This document shows positions 33,220-41,650 of a DNA stretch of 64,000 bases, in pieces. The translations under genes and the position numbers were made by a program. The stretch is from Suilimivivens sp964614185. GTDB taxonomy: Bacteria; Bacillota; Clostridia; Lachnospirales; Lachnospiraceae. Each line of letters begins with the position of its first letter. The stretch's first letter is position 1. The notes beneath the pieces were generated by a model. The model was given only the letters and a program-made list of their open reading frames with translations, ran no database searches and was not told the origin of the DNA. The stretch spans positions 1 to 64,000 of the forward strand of contig CAZTKJ010000011.1 of NCBI GenBank assembly GCA_964614185.1, written 5' to 3'.

Positions 33220-34698
33220 CTATTCCAGAACTACCTCATGGGTAATCAGATACTGCTTTCCCTCCAGTTCTTCCGCAGAATAGATAATGGCATAGTTCTC
33301 TGCTCCAAGGGCTGTCATGGCCTCTATAAGATATCCTTCCAGACAGGCCTTAGACTGATAGCTGTCATACCATTGCCAGAATAGATCCTCTCCTTCTATG
33401 ACGCTTACAAAGGTATAGCTTCCCAGTCCCAGCTCTGTGATCTGCTCATAACAGTCTCTGTAATAGTCCGACAGATTGTTAAAAACGGCTTCTTTGGGAA
33501 TACCCAGTTCTTCCAGGGTTTTCCTGTTTTCTTCCGGATTTGGCTCCAGGTCTCTGTATTTCTGCCCATAACAGGGAGGCAGGTTTACGGACATGTCCTT
33601 TCTGATATGGGTATCGGCATAATCCCCATCCGTTTTATTGAAATAATCATAATTTTTTCCCGTTTCAGTATCATCCCATGTTACATCCACATTATAATAG
33701 CCGTCATCCAACTCTATAATATTCCAGGCATGATTTTCCCCGGCATATCCGGTACAATAATAACAGGGGATCCCAAGCTGCTGCATAATATACTGAAATG
33801 CCCTGGCATATCCTGCACAGACTGTCTGTCCATTGATAAGGGCACTGTATGCGCTTTGATTCATAGGAGCCTTAGTGTTGTAAGAGATCCTGTCCGCCAG
33901 CATATCATGAACGTATTTCTCTTTACTGTAGTTATCAGAAAATCCTCCCGCCCCGTTTATGATCTCTGCTGCTCTTCCTTCAAATTCTGCTCTGGCCGCC
34001 TCAAGGTTCTGTGCCGTATCATTAAAGGAAAGATCGATTTCCGCACACTGTCCGTTCCTTCTATATTTACAGTAATAGGCTGTTTCCATGAAAAAGAGCT
34101 CAGGATGGTCATTATAGACCGCTGCAAAAATATCCATCAGCTCATCCACCTGAATCTCCTCCACCGGGGAAAAACTTCCGTTTAAATCAATTGCATTGGC
34201 ATATATCTGACGGTATAAATGCTTTTCCTTTTCTCCCAGCATGGCATAATACGGGTAAAAGCGCGAATCAAAAGAAAGACCGTCCCCGGTATTACCCGGT
34301 CCGATCTGTCCTGCCAGTTCTTCTGCTTCTTCTTCCTCTATCTGACGCCCTTCGTCTTTAATCGGCTGATAGCCGCTGCGCCCTGCAACTTTGTCGGGAA
34401 TATAGAGTTCTGACTGATTTGGCTGAATGTAAGAAACCTCATCCGGTGCAGTGTCTATACTGATGTCTCCGTTACCAAACCCTATCCCCTCATCCGGTTT
34501 TTCCTTTTCTGTTATCTGATCCAAAGCATCCGGACTTTCCGTCTGCCTCGTATCCTCTGTTTGATTGATCCCATTAGAATAAAGAAAATCAGATACTTTT
34601 TCCGTAAAGTCCGGATTCAGTGCACAAAAGACAACAAATGCACAGACCAGCGCAAATAGAGAAAGCAATAATATCCATAGTCCTTTTAGTATTTTCAT
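33220..34698 (-). CDS. Membrane-anchored transglutaminase-like protein
   Basis: 492 residues. One N-terminal membrane helix (about 7-27), a polar and acidic linker (to about 135), then a domain with the transglutaminase/protease triad: Cys294 in GQTVCAGYARAFQ, His323 in GENHAWNIIEL and Asp338 in YYNVDVTWDD. The catalytic domain is outside the cell. The family includes cysteine proteases and cross-linking enzymes; substrate unknown. It starts 14 bases after the GH105 gene, so it is co-transcribed. Confidence 0.87.
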   Translation of the reverse strand: MKILKGLWILLLSLFALVCAFVVFCALNPDFTEKVSDFLYSNGINQTEDTRQTESPDALDQITEKEKPDEGIGFGNGDISIDTAPDEVSYIQPNQSELYIPDKVAGRSGYQPIKDEGRQIEEEEAEELAGQIGPGNTGDGLSFDSRFYPYYAMLGEKEKHLYRQIYANAIDLNGSFSPVEEIQVDELMDIFAAVYNDHPELFFMETAYYCKYRRNGQCAEIDLSFNDTAQNLEAARAEFEGRAAEIINGAGGFSDNYSKEKYVHDMLADRISYNTKAPMNQSAYSALINGQTVCAGYARAFQYIMQQLGIPCYYCTGYAGENHAWNIIELDDGYYNVDVTWDDTETGKNYDYFNKTDGDYADTHIRKDMSVNLPPCYGQKYRDLEPNPEENRKTLEELGIPKEAVFNNLSDYYRDCYEQITELGLGSYTFVSVIEGEDLFWQWYDSYQSKACLEGYLIEAMTALGAENYAIIYSAEELEGKQYLITHEVVLE

Positions 34699-34712
34699 TT
34701 CTTATCCGAATC

Positions 34713-35852
34713 TTAATCCAATCTTCTCATTTCTGTATAAGCAAGAAGCAGTGGTCCTACTCCTTTTGCATCATCTTCTACCACAGGCTCCGACATATAA
34801 TATTCAAAGCTTCCATCTCTTCTGTGCTGGTCTGCAGGTCCAAGTCCCGCTACCAGACAGATGCCTCCAAGACTTAAATGTCCGTCTTTTTCTTTCAGAT
34901 ACTTATTGCAGATGCCATGGAATGCTTTCAACCCATACTCACGATAACTCTCCGGCAGGAAAGACAGACGAACGCCTTTTAACAGGGAATATGCCATAAT
35001 GGCGCTTCCACTGGTTTCAAGATAATTAGGTTCTCTGCCTCCAAGGGCCGGAAGCTGATACCAAAGTCCGCTTTCATCCTGGAATTTTAACATAGAATCA
35101 ATCAGGTTTACAAATGTCTGCTTTAAAAATTCATAATCTTCCCTGTACTCTTCTCCCGGCTCGCACTTACTCATGGTATCAAGTAATGCCATAGAATACC
35201 AGCCGATGGCCCGCAGCCAAAAATTCTGTGAAAGTCCGGTTTCTTTGTCACACCAGAAAATAGATTTGGAAGCATCATATCCATGATAATAAAGTCCTGT
35301 CTTATCATCCCTGATATGTTTTACCACATTTCTGAACTGGTTAAAAATGTCTTTATAGTTTTCCTTCTTATTAAACTTCGTTTCATATTCCATATAGAAA
35401 GGCTGACCCATATACATGCCGTCAAGCCATACCTGATCAGGATAAATTTTCTTATGCCAAAAATTCCCTTCATAGGTTCTTGGCTGCCTCTTCACCTGGC
35501 TGTAAATCAATTCAATGGCTTTTTTGTACTTTTCTTTGCCATTCAATTCATACAGCTGAAACAACGTCTTTCCTGCATTGACATTATCAATGTTATATTC
35601 TTCCACACAGTATCCTGTAATCGTACCATCTTCTTTTACCCTGTGATCAATAAAAGCATCTGCAAACTCATAATACTTTTTTTCTCCGGTTGCCTGATAG
35701 ATTTCAAGAAGCGCCAAAATCATACAGCCGTCTATGTAGTTCCATCCGGCTGCTTTTCCTTCCCTTGCTTTCTCAATATTCCATGCCGGTACATCTAATG
35801 TACTTTTTTCAATCAGTTCGTCAATATATTTTTCAAAAATCGGCATTTGCAT
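34713..35852 (-). CDS. GH105 unsaturated rhamnogalacturonyl hydrolase
   Basis: About 379 residues, an (alpha/alpha)6-barrel of the YteR/YesR family without a signal peptide. The acid Asp144 lies in YPDQVWLDGMYMG and a second Asp in YNIDNVNAGK (about 89). These enzymes hydrate and split the unsaturated sugar left at the end of pectin fragments by lyases, inside the cell. The start at 35852 lies eight bases after GGAGG; 35858 is an alternative. Together with the GH78 gene it points to use of rhamnogalacturonan, although they are 30 kb apart. Confidence 0.9.
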   Translation of the reverse strand: MQMPIFEKYIDELIEKSTLDVPAWNIEKAREGKAAGWNYIDGCMILALLEIYQATGEKKYYEFADAFIDHRVKEDGTITGYCVEEYNIDNVNAGKTLFQLYELNGKEKYKKAIELIYSQVKRQPRTYEGNFWHKKIYPDQVWLDGMYMGQPFYMEYETKFNKKENYKDIFNQFRNVVKHIRDDKTGLYYHGYDASKSIFWCDKETGLSQNFWLRAIGWYSMALLDTMSKCEPGEEYREDYEFLKQTFVNLIDSMLKFQDESGLWYQLPALGGREPNYLETSGSAIMAYSLLKGVRLSFLPESYREYGLKAFHGICNKYLKEKDGHLSLGGICLVAGLGPADQHRRDGSFEYYMSEPVVEDDAKGVGPLLLAYTEMRRLD

Positions 35853-35881
35853 GATCATTTCCTCCCCTGCCGGCCAAAGCC

Positions 35882-37126
35882 TTACTGCAAACCTTTCTTT
35901 TGGTTCTTGACACGATACATAAAAGCATCTGCTTCCCCGATCAGTGCATCCATGATTACTTTGCTCTCAGTGGAATGAGCAGTACCGATACTTGCTGAAA
36001 TATCTTTGAAGTGTTCCTCTGCAGCATAAGTCTTATCCAGCTGCTCTTGAAGCCATTTCCGCTTATCTTCTATTTCCTCTTCCGTATCATTGCTGCCGGC
36101 CTGCACCACCAAAAATTCATCTCCGCCGATTCTGGCAATCATAGCCTCTGGCATACACTTCTGCAATACTTCTGTAGTGATCAGTAATGCCCTGTCTCCT
36201 TCCTGATGTCCGTACATATCATTGACCTTTTTAAAATTGTCAAGATCCAGATAATATATAGTCAGGGATTTGCCCATCTCTTGTTCAATAAACTGATAGA
36301 CATACCTTCTGTTATAAAGGCCTGTTAAAAAGTCTGTATTGGCATTGTTGATGATCATCTGCTCGTAAATACGCTCCTGAGTTACATCCATAGCCACACC
36401 TACAGTTCCCATTACCTTGCCGTCAATATCAAATAAAGGCGATTTGTAAGTCTGAAGCTGCTTCATATCCTCGCCGATTTTGACCATTTCGTCAAATATG
36501 CATGTTTTCCTCTTTTCCATAACCTCAAATTCTGATTCCATGCATATATATTCACCCTTGACATATTCATCCGGTTCAATATCCCAGATATAGTAATGTC
36601 CACGCCCTTCTATCTGCTCCATGGTCTTATTGACCGCCTGGCAAAAGCTCTCATTTACTTTTATATGGGCGCCGTTCTTATCTTTGTACCAGATAAGGTG
36701 GGGCACACTGTTAATGGTGGCATCAAGAAAGTTCTGAGTCTGCCAGAAATCTTTACTCTGCTTATATGCCTGCTGCCATCTGAGAAAATGAAAAGAAAGT
36801 TCTTCTTCCGTTAAAGGCAGGCTCCATATATCTGTAACTTCTGAAAGTTCCTGCTCTGAAAGAAGCACGATCTGGTCTTTGGAGGCAAGCAGGATCAGGA
36901 CTGCTTCCTTCTTTTTGTGGGCAATAAAAAAGGCTAAAGCCTCCTTCCCATCCACTCCCTGCAGATTAGCTAAAATAACATCTGCCTGGGAAACAGGCTT
37001 TTCCTCTAAAACGTTTATCTCACAAAATTTATGACTGAAATGTTCAAGCGGATCCTTTTCCTTAACAACCTGAAAGATACTGCCTTGATGGCTGAAAAGA
37101 CAAAACTGAATCTGACAATGGTACAT
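35882..37126 (-). CDS. PAS-GGDEF diguanylate cyclase
   Basis: 414 residues, soluble. N-terminal region of unclear type (1-110), PAS domain (about 112-245: FLDATINSVPHLIWYKDKNGAHIKVNESFC ... GTVGVAMDVTQER), GGDEF domain (about 255-414) with TDFLTGLYNRR, YYLDLDNFKKVNDMYGHQEGD and an intact RIGGDEFLV active site. The RxxD product-inhibition site normally five residues before GGDEF is absent (MPEA instead). It should make cyclic di-GMP. AGGATAGG precedes the ATG at 37126. It is followed by the GH105 gene after 29 bases. Confidence 0.92.
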   Translation of the reverse strand: MYHCQIQFCLFSHQGSIFQVVKEKDPLEHFSHKFCEINVLEEKPVSQADVILANLQGVDGKEALAFFIAHKKKEAVLILLASKDQIVLLSEQELSEVTDIWSLPLTEEELSFHFLRWQQAYKQSKDFWQTQNFLDATINSVPHLIWYKDKNGAHIKVNESFCQAVNKTMEQIEGRGHYYIWDIEPDEYVKGEYICMESEFEVMEKRKTCIFDEMVKIGEDMKQLQTYKSPLFDIDGKVMGTVGVAMDVTQERIYEQMIINNANTDFLTGLYNRRYVYQFIEQEMGKSLTIYYLDLDNFKKVNDMYGHQEGDRALLITTEVLQKCMPEAMIARIGGDEFLVVQAGSNDTEEEIEDKRKWLQEQLDKTYAAEEHFKDISASIGTAHSTESKVIMDALIGEADAFMYRVKNQKKGLQ

Positions 37127-37173
37127 TTTCCTATCCTCCACATAAAGGTGCTGTAATAACAATTATGGATTTC

Positions 37174-37202
37174 ATTATAACAAACCTTTCACTTGAAATC
37201 AA
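37174..37202 (-). promoter_or_regulatory. Promoter of the PAS-GGDEF gene
   Basis: On the minus strand TTGATT (37197-37202), 17-base spacer, TATAAT (37174-37179). Confidence 0.8.
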
Positions 37203-37226
37203 ACATTACTTATTGTAAATTTGTAA

Positions 37227-37255
37227 TTGGCAGAATGCAGGGATATTGGTATAAT
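37227..37255 (+). promoter_or_regulatory. Promoter of the SmsC/SmsB genes
   Basis: TTGGCA (37227-37232), 17-base spacer, TATAAT (37250-37255), about 60 bases before the first start codon. It is divergent from the PAS-GGDEF promoter, with 24 bases between the two -35 boxes. Confidence 0.82.
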
Positions 37256-37316
37256 AAAAAAAGTCGTAAGTCAATAACCCTATTATACAGACTGATGTAT
37301 CAGAAAGGAATTTTAT

Positions 37317-38051
37317 ATGCTTGAGCTGAAAAATATACATTGGAAAACTCCTGAAAACGAAGAAATATTAAAGGGAATCGATCTGTCTGTCCCGGAAGGA
37401 AAGCTGACAGTGATCACAGGACCTAACGGTGGCGGAAAAACCTCCCTTGCCAAAATTATTGCCGGACTTTATACTCCCAGTTCCGGACAGATCCTTCTTC
37501 ATCAGGAGGATATTGCAGGACTGGATATAACAGAAAGGGCCAAGGCCGGAATTGCTTATTCTTTCCAGCAGCCCGTACGATTTAAAGGATTAACTGTCAG
37601 AGATCTTTTGGAACTGTCAGCGGAAGAATCATTGACAGAAGAACGTCTGTGCTCCATGTTAAGCGCTGTGGGCCTTTGTGCTCAGGAATATATTGACCGC
37701 AATGTAGATGCCAGTCTTTCCGGCGGTGAAAGCAAGCGAATTGAAATTGCCACTGTCTTAAATCGTAAAAATGCCCAGATCCTTGTATTTGATGAACCGG
37801 AAGCCGGCATTGACCTGTGGAGTTTTTCCAATTTGATCAAAGCTTTTGAGGATTTAAAAGCAGAAGGGGGACGGACCCTTGTCATCATTTCCCATCAGGA
37901 AAGAATTATGGAAATTGCAGATTATATTGCTGTAGTGGCTGACGGCACAGTACGCACCTTTGGCAGCTGTGACGAAGTCTTACCTGAACTTCTGTCCGGT
38001 GAAAAATGTACCTTCTGCCCCATGGGCGATTTAAGAAAGGAGGATTGCTGA
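37317..38051 (+). CDS. Fe-S cluster assembly ATPase (SufC/SmsC-like)
   Basis: 244 residues. ABC-type ATPase with Walker A GPNGGGKTS, signature SLSGGESKRIEIA and Walker B ILVFDEPEAGIDLWS, where the SGGE(x)KRxEI form is typical of SufC. It ends with CTFCPMGDLRKEDC, an extra cysteine group. It works with the SufB-like protein encoded one base downstream. There is no SufS, SufU or SufD beside it, which fits the minimal SMS system of anaerobes, thought ancestral to SUF. AAAGGA precedes the ATG. Confidence 0.88.
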   Translation: MLELKNIHWKTPENEEILKGIDLSVPEGKLTVITGPNGGGKTSLAKIIAGLYTPSSGQILLHQEDIAGLDITERAKAGIAYSFQQPVRFKGLTVRDLLELSAEESLTEERLCSMLSAVGLCAQEYIDRNVDASLSGGESKRIEIATVLNRKNAQILVFDEPEAGIDLWSFSNLIKAFEDLKAEGGRTLVIISHQERIMEIADYIAVVADGTVRTFGSCDEVLPELLSGEKCTFCPMGDLRKEDC

Positions 38052-38052
38052 T

Positions 38053-38970
38053 ATGAATTCTATTACAGATACACTGCTTTCTCAGATTTCAGACTTTAAA
38101 AGCGGATTTACAGGAGCCTACAATATCCGTGAAGATGGGGGGTGTGCCGGAAGGCAGTCCTCAGAAAATATCAAGATTGATCCTAAAACGGATCAGCCGG
38201 GTATTGTTATCTGTATCAGCAAAAAAGCCCAGCAGGAAACGGTTTATATTCCTGCCTGTGTTACCCGCAGCGGTGTAAAAGATTTAGTTTATAATGATTT
38301 TATTGTGGAAGATGGGGCCGATGTCATTATCGTTGCCGGATGCGGTGTTCATTCCGATGGCGAAGAAGAAGCCCGTCATAATGGCATTCACCGCTTTTTT
38401 ATCGGCAAAAATGCCCGGGTCGTATACAGGGAGAAGCATATCGGTACCGGAAAGGGCACCGGTGCAAGGAACATTGATCCTGTTACGGATATTACTATGG
38501 CTGAAGATTCTTATATGGAAATGGATACCATGCAGATCAGCGGTGTTACCAATACCAATCGTACCACTACTGCATCTCTTGCAGCCGGCGCAAAGCTGCT
38601 GATCCGTGAAAGACTGCTGACAGACGGCAGTGAAACCGCTAAATCTGATTTTGTGGTTTCCCTGGACGGAGAAGATTCCGGTGTGGATCTTGTTTCCCGC
38701 TCTGTTGCAAAGGGCCATTCCTATCAGGAGTACCATTCTGTTATTAAAGGCAACTGCCGATGCACGGGACACTCTGAATGCGATGCCATCTTAGTGGGAA
38801 ACGGTATTGTAAATGCAGCTCCCGAACTTCATGCGGGGAACCTGGACGCTTCCCTGATTCACGAAGCCGCTATAGGCAAAATTGCAGGAGAACAAATCAT
38901 CAAGCTTTGTACTTTAGGTCTGACGGAAGAAGAGGCGGAGCAGAAGATCATCGAAGGATTTCTTAAATAA
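38053..38970 (+). CDS. Minimal SufB/SufD-like Fe-S scaffold (SmsB-like)
   Basis: 305 residues, against about 430-470 for SufD or SufB. It keeps the right-handed beta-helix core (GVKDLVYNDFIVEDGADVIIVAGCGVHSDGEEE, YREKHIGTGKG, MQISGVTNTNRTTTASLAAGAKL) and the C-terminal ending ECDAILVGNGIVNAAPELHAGNL and SLIHEAAIGKIAGEQI with the conserved Glu. Several Cys are present (CRCTGHSEC) that could hold a nascent cluster. The long N-terminal region of SufB is missing. Confidence 0.87.
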   Translation: MNSITDTLLSQISDFKSGFTGAYNIREDGGCAGRQSSENIKIDPKTDQPGIVICISKKAQQETVYIPACVTRSGVKDLVYNDFIVEDGADVIIVAGCGVHSDGEEEARHNGIHRFFIGKNARVVYREKHIGTGKGTGARNIDPVTDITMAEDSYMEMDTMQISGVTNTNRTTTASLAAGAKLLIRERLLTDGSETAKSDFVVSLDGEDSGVDLVSRSVAKGHSYQEYHSVIKGNCRCTGHSECDAILVGNGIVNAAPELHAGNLDASLIHEAAIGKIAGEQIIKLCTLGLTEEEAEQKIIEGFLK

Positions 38971-38997
38971 AAGATTCCATCAATTTCCTATAAAGTC

Positions 38998-39026
38998 AAA
39001 GAGCAAACCGGAGGGTTTGCTCTTTT
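38998..39026 (+). terminator. Terminator of smsCB
   Basis: A perfect 12-bp stem (AAAGAGCAAACC / GGTTTGCTCTTT) with a GGAG tetraloop and T-rich end. Confidence 0.93.
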
Positions 39027-39055
39027 AATGTTTGTAATCCTTTTGGATATTTTGT

Positions 39056-39673
39056 TTACATTAAATCTCTGCGGCTTTCGATACCAAGTTTTTCAAAAAT
39101 ATGAGAGATATGTTTCTTTACGGTTGCCTCCGAGATGTAGAGTTCCTCCCCTATCTCCCTATTGGAAAATCCTCTCTTTATCAGTTCCGCTATCTGCCTT
39201 TCCCTTTTCGTAAGAACTGACAGATCCCGTTCTTCCTTTTCCTTCGGTGTTTGAGGTTCCTCCGGCGCCTTGACCTGCTGTTCCTCTCCCTGCCCTGTAC
39301 TCTCCTGCTGCTTTAAGTCTTCCTTTTTCCAACAGATGAGATAACATGCAAATCCGTAGATCACAGGTCTCAGATCCAATATTAAGTCATTCCAGAGTCT
39401 CCCCTTTGCCCAGTCATATTGATGAAGACGTACAAATATCAGCATGCCGCTTTCCAAATAACCTGCCATTAATGCACTCTGCCCAAATATGCCTTTCATC
39501 TGCTGCCATTTTACGCCTTTCTGCAGATGGGGCAGACTTAAGATAACACCTCCGCAAAGGAGTATGATGACCAGTTCCGGTTCAAAAAGCTGTTTGATAT
39601 CCTTTCCCAGCAAAATACCTGCCAAAAGCAGATATAAGACAGCTATCCCAAGACCTCTCAACCCTCTTTTCAT
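39056..39673 (-). CDS. Membrane-embedded LuxR-type regulator
   Basis: 205 residues. About four hydrophobic segments in the first 115 residues, a charged linker (KEDLKQQES ... KEKEERDL), and a C-terminal LuxR helix-turn-helix: LTKRERQIAELIKRGFSNREIGEELYISEATVKKHISHIFEKLGIESRRDL. There is no receiver domain. It is probably a one-component membrane sensor that binds DNA directly. It follows the MotA/TolQ-like gene by 12 bases, so the two probably act together. Confidence 0.85.
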   Translation of the reverse strand: MKRGLRGLGIAVLYLLLAGILLGKDIKQLFEPELVIILLCGGVILSLPHLQKGVKWQQMKGIFGQSALMAGYLESGMLIFVRLHQYDWAKGRLWNDLILDLRPVIYGFACYLICWKKEDLKQQESTGQGEEQQVKAPEEPQTPKEKEERDLSVLTKRERQIAELIKRGFSNREIGEELYISEATVKKHISHIFEKLGIESRRDLM

Positions 39674-39685
39674 AAATTTCTCCCA

Positions 39686-40156
39686 CTACTGCTCCGTTTC
39701 GTCTGTACTGATATATTCCTGGATCTTTACACTTAAAATGGACTTCAGAGGAAGTAAGATCAATACAATAAACATACCATAAACAAGGCTTAAAATAATT
39801 ACCGCTATATTCGGACCCAGACTTGCAGGCTCATCCAGCATATATAATACCTGCGTTGCTGACACTGCCATAATAAATGCGGTTCCCGCCACGATGATCT
39901 TAATGCTCAGCGCTATTGCTTCCTTGGCTCTTTTTAATTCCAACAGGCTTTCTGCCTTCTTTTTCCCAATACCCAGCCGGAATGCATTATTAAAATCCTT
40001 CCACAGCCCGCTGGATACCAGAAGAGGAATAAATAAAACAAGCAGCAGGATCAGTGTCATAAGATCCATTACCCGATATATTCCGTAAAAGCCTCCTTTC
40101 AGCAAAAATATCACTGCGGTTGTCAAAATCACTCCTATAATTGATAAAAAAAACAT
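39686..40156 (-). CDS. Small membrane protein, MotA/TolQ-like
   Basis: About 156 residues with four hydrophobic helices in pairs, separated by a charged cytoplasmic segment (NNAFRLGIGKKKAESLLELKRAKEAIALSIK). The layout resembles the channel core of MotA/TolQ/ExbB proteins, but the similarity is weak. The start at 40156 is seven bases after GGAGG; 40162 would overlap the ribosome site. It is encoded just before the membrane LuxR regulator and may form its sensory partner. Confidence 0.7.
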   Translation of the reverse strand: MFFLSIIGVILTTAVIFLLKGGFYGIYRVMDLMTLILLLVLFIPLLVSSGLWKDFNNAFRLGIGKKKAESLLELKRAKEAIALSIKIIVAGTAFIMAVSATQVLYMLDEPASLGPNIAVIILSLVYGMFIVLILLPLKSILSVKIQEYISTDETEQ

Positions 40157-40211
40157 AACCATTCCTCCTTATATCTTATTATTTTGCAGCTGCTTTCTTT
40201 TATGTGGTTTT

Positions 40212-40240
40212 ATTGTAGCTTTAAAAAGACAAAAAGAAAA
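40212..40240 (-). promoter_or_regulatory. Probable activator-dependent promoter of the MotA-like/LuxR pair
   Basis: On the minus strand TACAAT (40212-40217) with 17 bases to a very poor -35 (TTTTCT). Phased 9-bp repeats lie directly upstream, as in promoters that need an activator. Confidence 0.4.
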
Positions 40241-40272
40241 TACTACTTTAAGGATCAAAAGTAGTATTTTCT
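40230..40272 (-). terminator. Terminator of fruK
   Basis: A perfect 15-bp inverted repeat (40235-40249 and 40258-40272) with an 8-base loop, followed on the minus strand by a T-rich stretch. Confidence 0.85.
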
Positions 40273-40311
40273 GTATTTTCAAGTGGTATTTTTCATATCT
40301 TTAAGTAGTAT
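40240..40311. repeat. Three 9-bp direct repeats at 22-bp period, plus one inverted copy
   Basis: AAGTRGTAT occurs at 40259-40267, 40281-40289 and 40303-40311, each exactly 22 bp apart, and in reverse at 40240-40248. The last copies lie in the final codons of fruK. A two-turn phasing on one DNA face is typical of regulator binding sites. Confidence 0.7.
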
Positions 40312-41223
40312 TTCCCGCTGCATTAATTCATCAACCAGTTTTCGGTCCGGCGGTTTGGTTCCCACGGTAGTAACTGCACCTGCTGATACTGCCATGCAAA
40401 GACGCACCGTCTCTTCACTATCCAGTTTCTTTTCCCATGCATAGGCAAGAGCTGCTGCCATGGCATCCCCTGCACCTACTGTGGAATGGACCTTTACCTG
40501 CAAGGCAGGAGAAAACACTTCATATCCCTCACTGATGAAAACAGCTCCTTTTTCTCCCATGGAAAGGGCTACTGTCCTGATTCCGCCTTCCTTAAGGCTC
40601 CTTGCCAGGGATATAAGGACTTGCTCTGATACGTCCTCGCCATATCCGCCATAAGCTGCCAGTTCACTGGCATTGGGTTTTAAAAAATCAGGTTTTTCCA
40701 AAATACCATGCCTTAAAAGCTCACCCTCTGCATCCAACAATACGGCAGCTCCTTTTTCATGCATCAGACGGATCATACGTGCATATATCTGCTTATCGAC
40801 ACTGTCAGGAACACTTCCCGACAATACAAACAGGACATCTCTTCCGGCATATGCTGTTATTTTTCCCATCAGCTGCTCAAGATGCTCCGGGTAAATCACC
40901 GGTCCAGGCTCATTTAGCTCGGTTACGATGCCGCCCTCTTCCATGACCTTAATATTGGTTCTGGTTTCTCCTTCAATCCTGATAAAGTCATGCCGGATTC
41001 CTTTTTCCTCCAACACGGATTCTATGATCTGTCCGGTACTGCCGCTTAAAAAACCAATGGCAATACTTTCTCCACCCAGTTCCCGGATGGTCTTTGATAC
41101 GTTGATTCCTTTGCCGCCGGCATCATATTCCACTTTTTTGATCCTGTTGAGAGCGCCGGGAATAAGTCTGGCAACTTCAACGGTCTTATCAACTGCCGGA
41201 TTGATCGTCACTGTTATAATCAT
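40279..41223 (-). CDS. fruK: 1-phosphofructokinase (PfkB family)
   Basis: 314 residues. The PfkB sugar-kinase signatures are DAGGKGINVSKTI (about residues 35-47) and the ATP-site STVGAGDAMAAAL near the C-terminus; the opening TVTINPAVDKT is typical of FruK/LacC. It phosphorylates fructose-1-phosphate or tagatose-6-phosphate. It is oddly placed as the last gene of the Cd/Zn efflux operon, 9 bases after the ArsR-type regulator, without the usual fruA or fruR neighbours. Confidence 0.88.
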   Translation of the reverse strand: MIITVTINPAVDKTVEVARLIPGALNRIKKVEYDAGGKGINVSKTIRELGGESIAIGFLSGSTGQIIESVLEEKGIRHDFIRIEGETRTNIKVMEEGGIVTELNEPGPVIYPEHLEQLMGKITAYAGRDVLFVLSGSVPDSVDKQIYARMIRLMHEKGAAVLLDAEGELLRHGILEKPDFLKPNASELAAYGGYGEDVSEQVLISLARSLKEGGIRTVALSMGEKGAVFISEGYEVFSPALQVKVHSTVGAGDAMAAALAYAWEKKLDSEETVRLCMAVSAGAVTTVGTKPPDRKLVDELMQREILLKDMKNTT

Positions 41224-41232
41224 GCAGATTCC

Positions 41233-41589
41233 TTAATCCTCTTCAATATGTTCCCGTCCCTGGTCAATAATTGTCCGCACATGTTCATCCGCCAAAGAGT
41301 AAAAAATGGATTTTCCTTCTCTTCTGCTTTTAACAAGTTTGTTCTGTTTCAGTATCTTAAGCTGGTGGGAAATTGCCGACTGTGTCATATGAAGGGCCTC
41401 GGCCAGGTCACATACACACACTTCAGCTTCAAAAAGGACAAACAGGATTCTGATGCGGGTAGAATCACCAAACACTTTAAAAAGCTCCGCCAAATCATAT
41501 AATTCTGTTTCCTCCGGCATGGTTTTACTGACAATTTCCAGTAACTCTTCATGAACTTCCACTGTATCGCAACATCCCCATTCTGCCAT
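41233..41589 (-). CDS. ArsR/SmtB-family metal sensor (CadC-like)
   Basis: 118 residues. Winged helix with FKVFGDSTRIRILFVLFEAEVCVCDLAEALHMTQSAISHQLKILKQNKLVKSRREGKSIFYSL. The metal ligands of the CadC type are visible: Cys58-x-Cys60 in the ELCVC-type motif, and an N-terminal Cys6-Cys7 pair. These bind Cd, Pb or Zn and release the repressor from DNA. It is encoded after the efflux ATPase, and a matching operator lies at the operon promoter. Confidence 0.93.
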   Translation of the reverse strand: MAEWGCCDTVEVHEELLEIVSKTMPEETELYDLAELFKVFGDSTRIRILFVLFEAEVCVCDLAEALHMTQSAISHQLKILKQNKLVKSRREGKSIFYSLADEHVRTIIDQGREHIEED

Positions 41590-41650
41590 TTTTCCACCTG
41601 CTTTCTTTACAATTTTATATCAGTTCTCTATAAATTGACAAGGCATTCTT

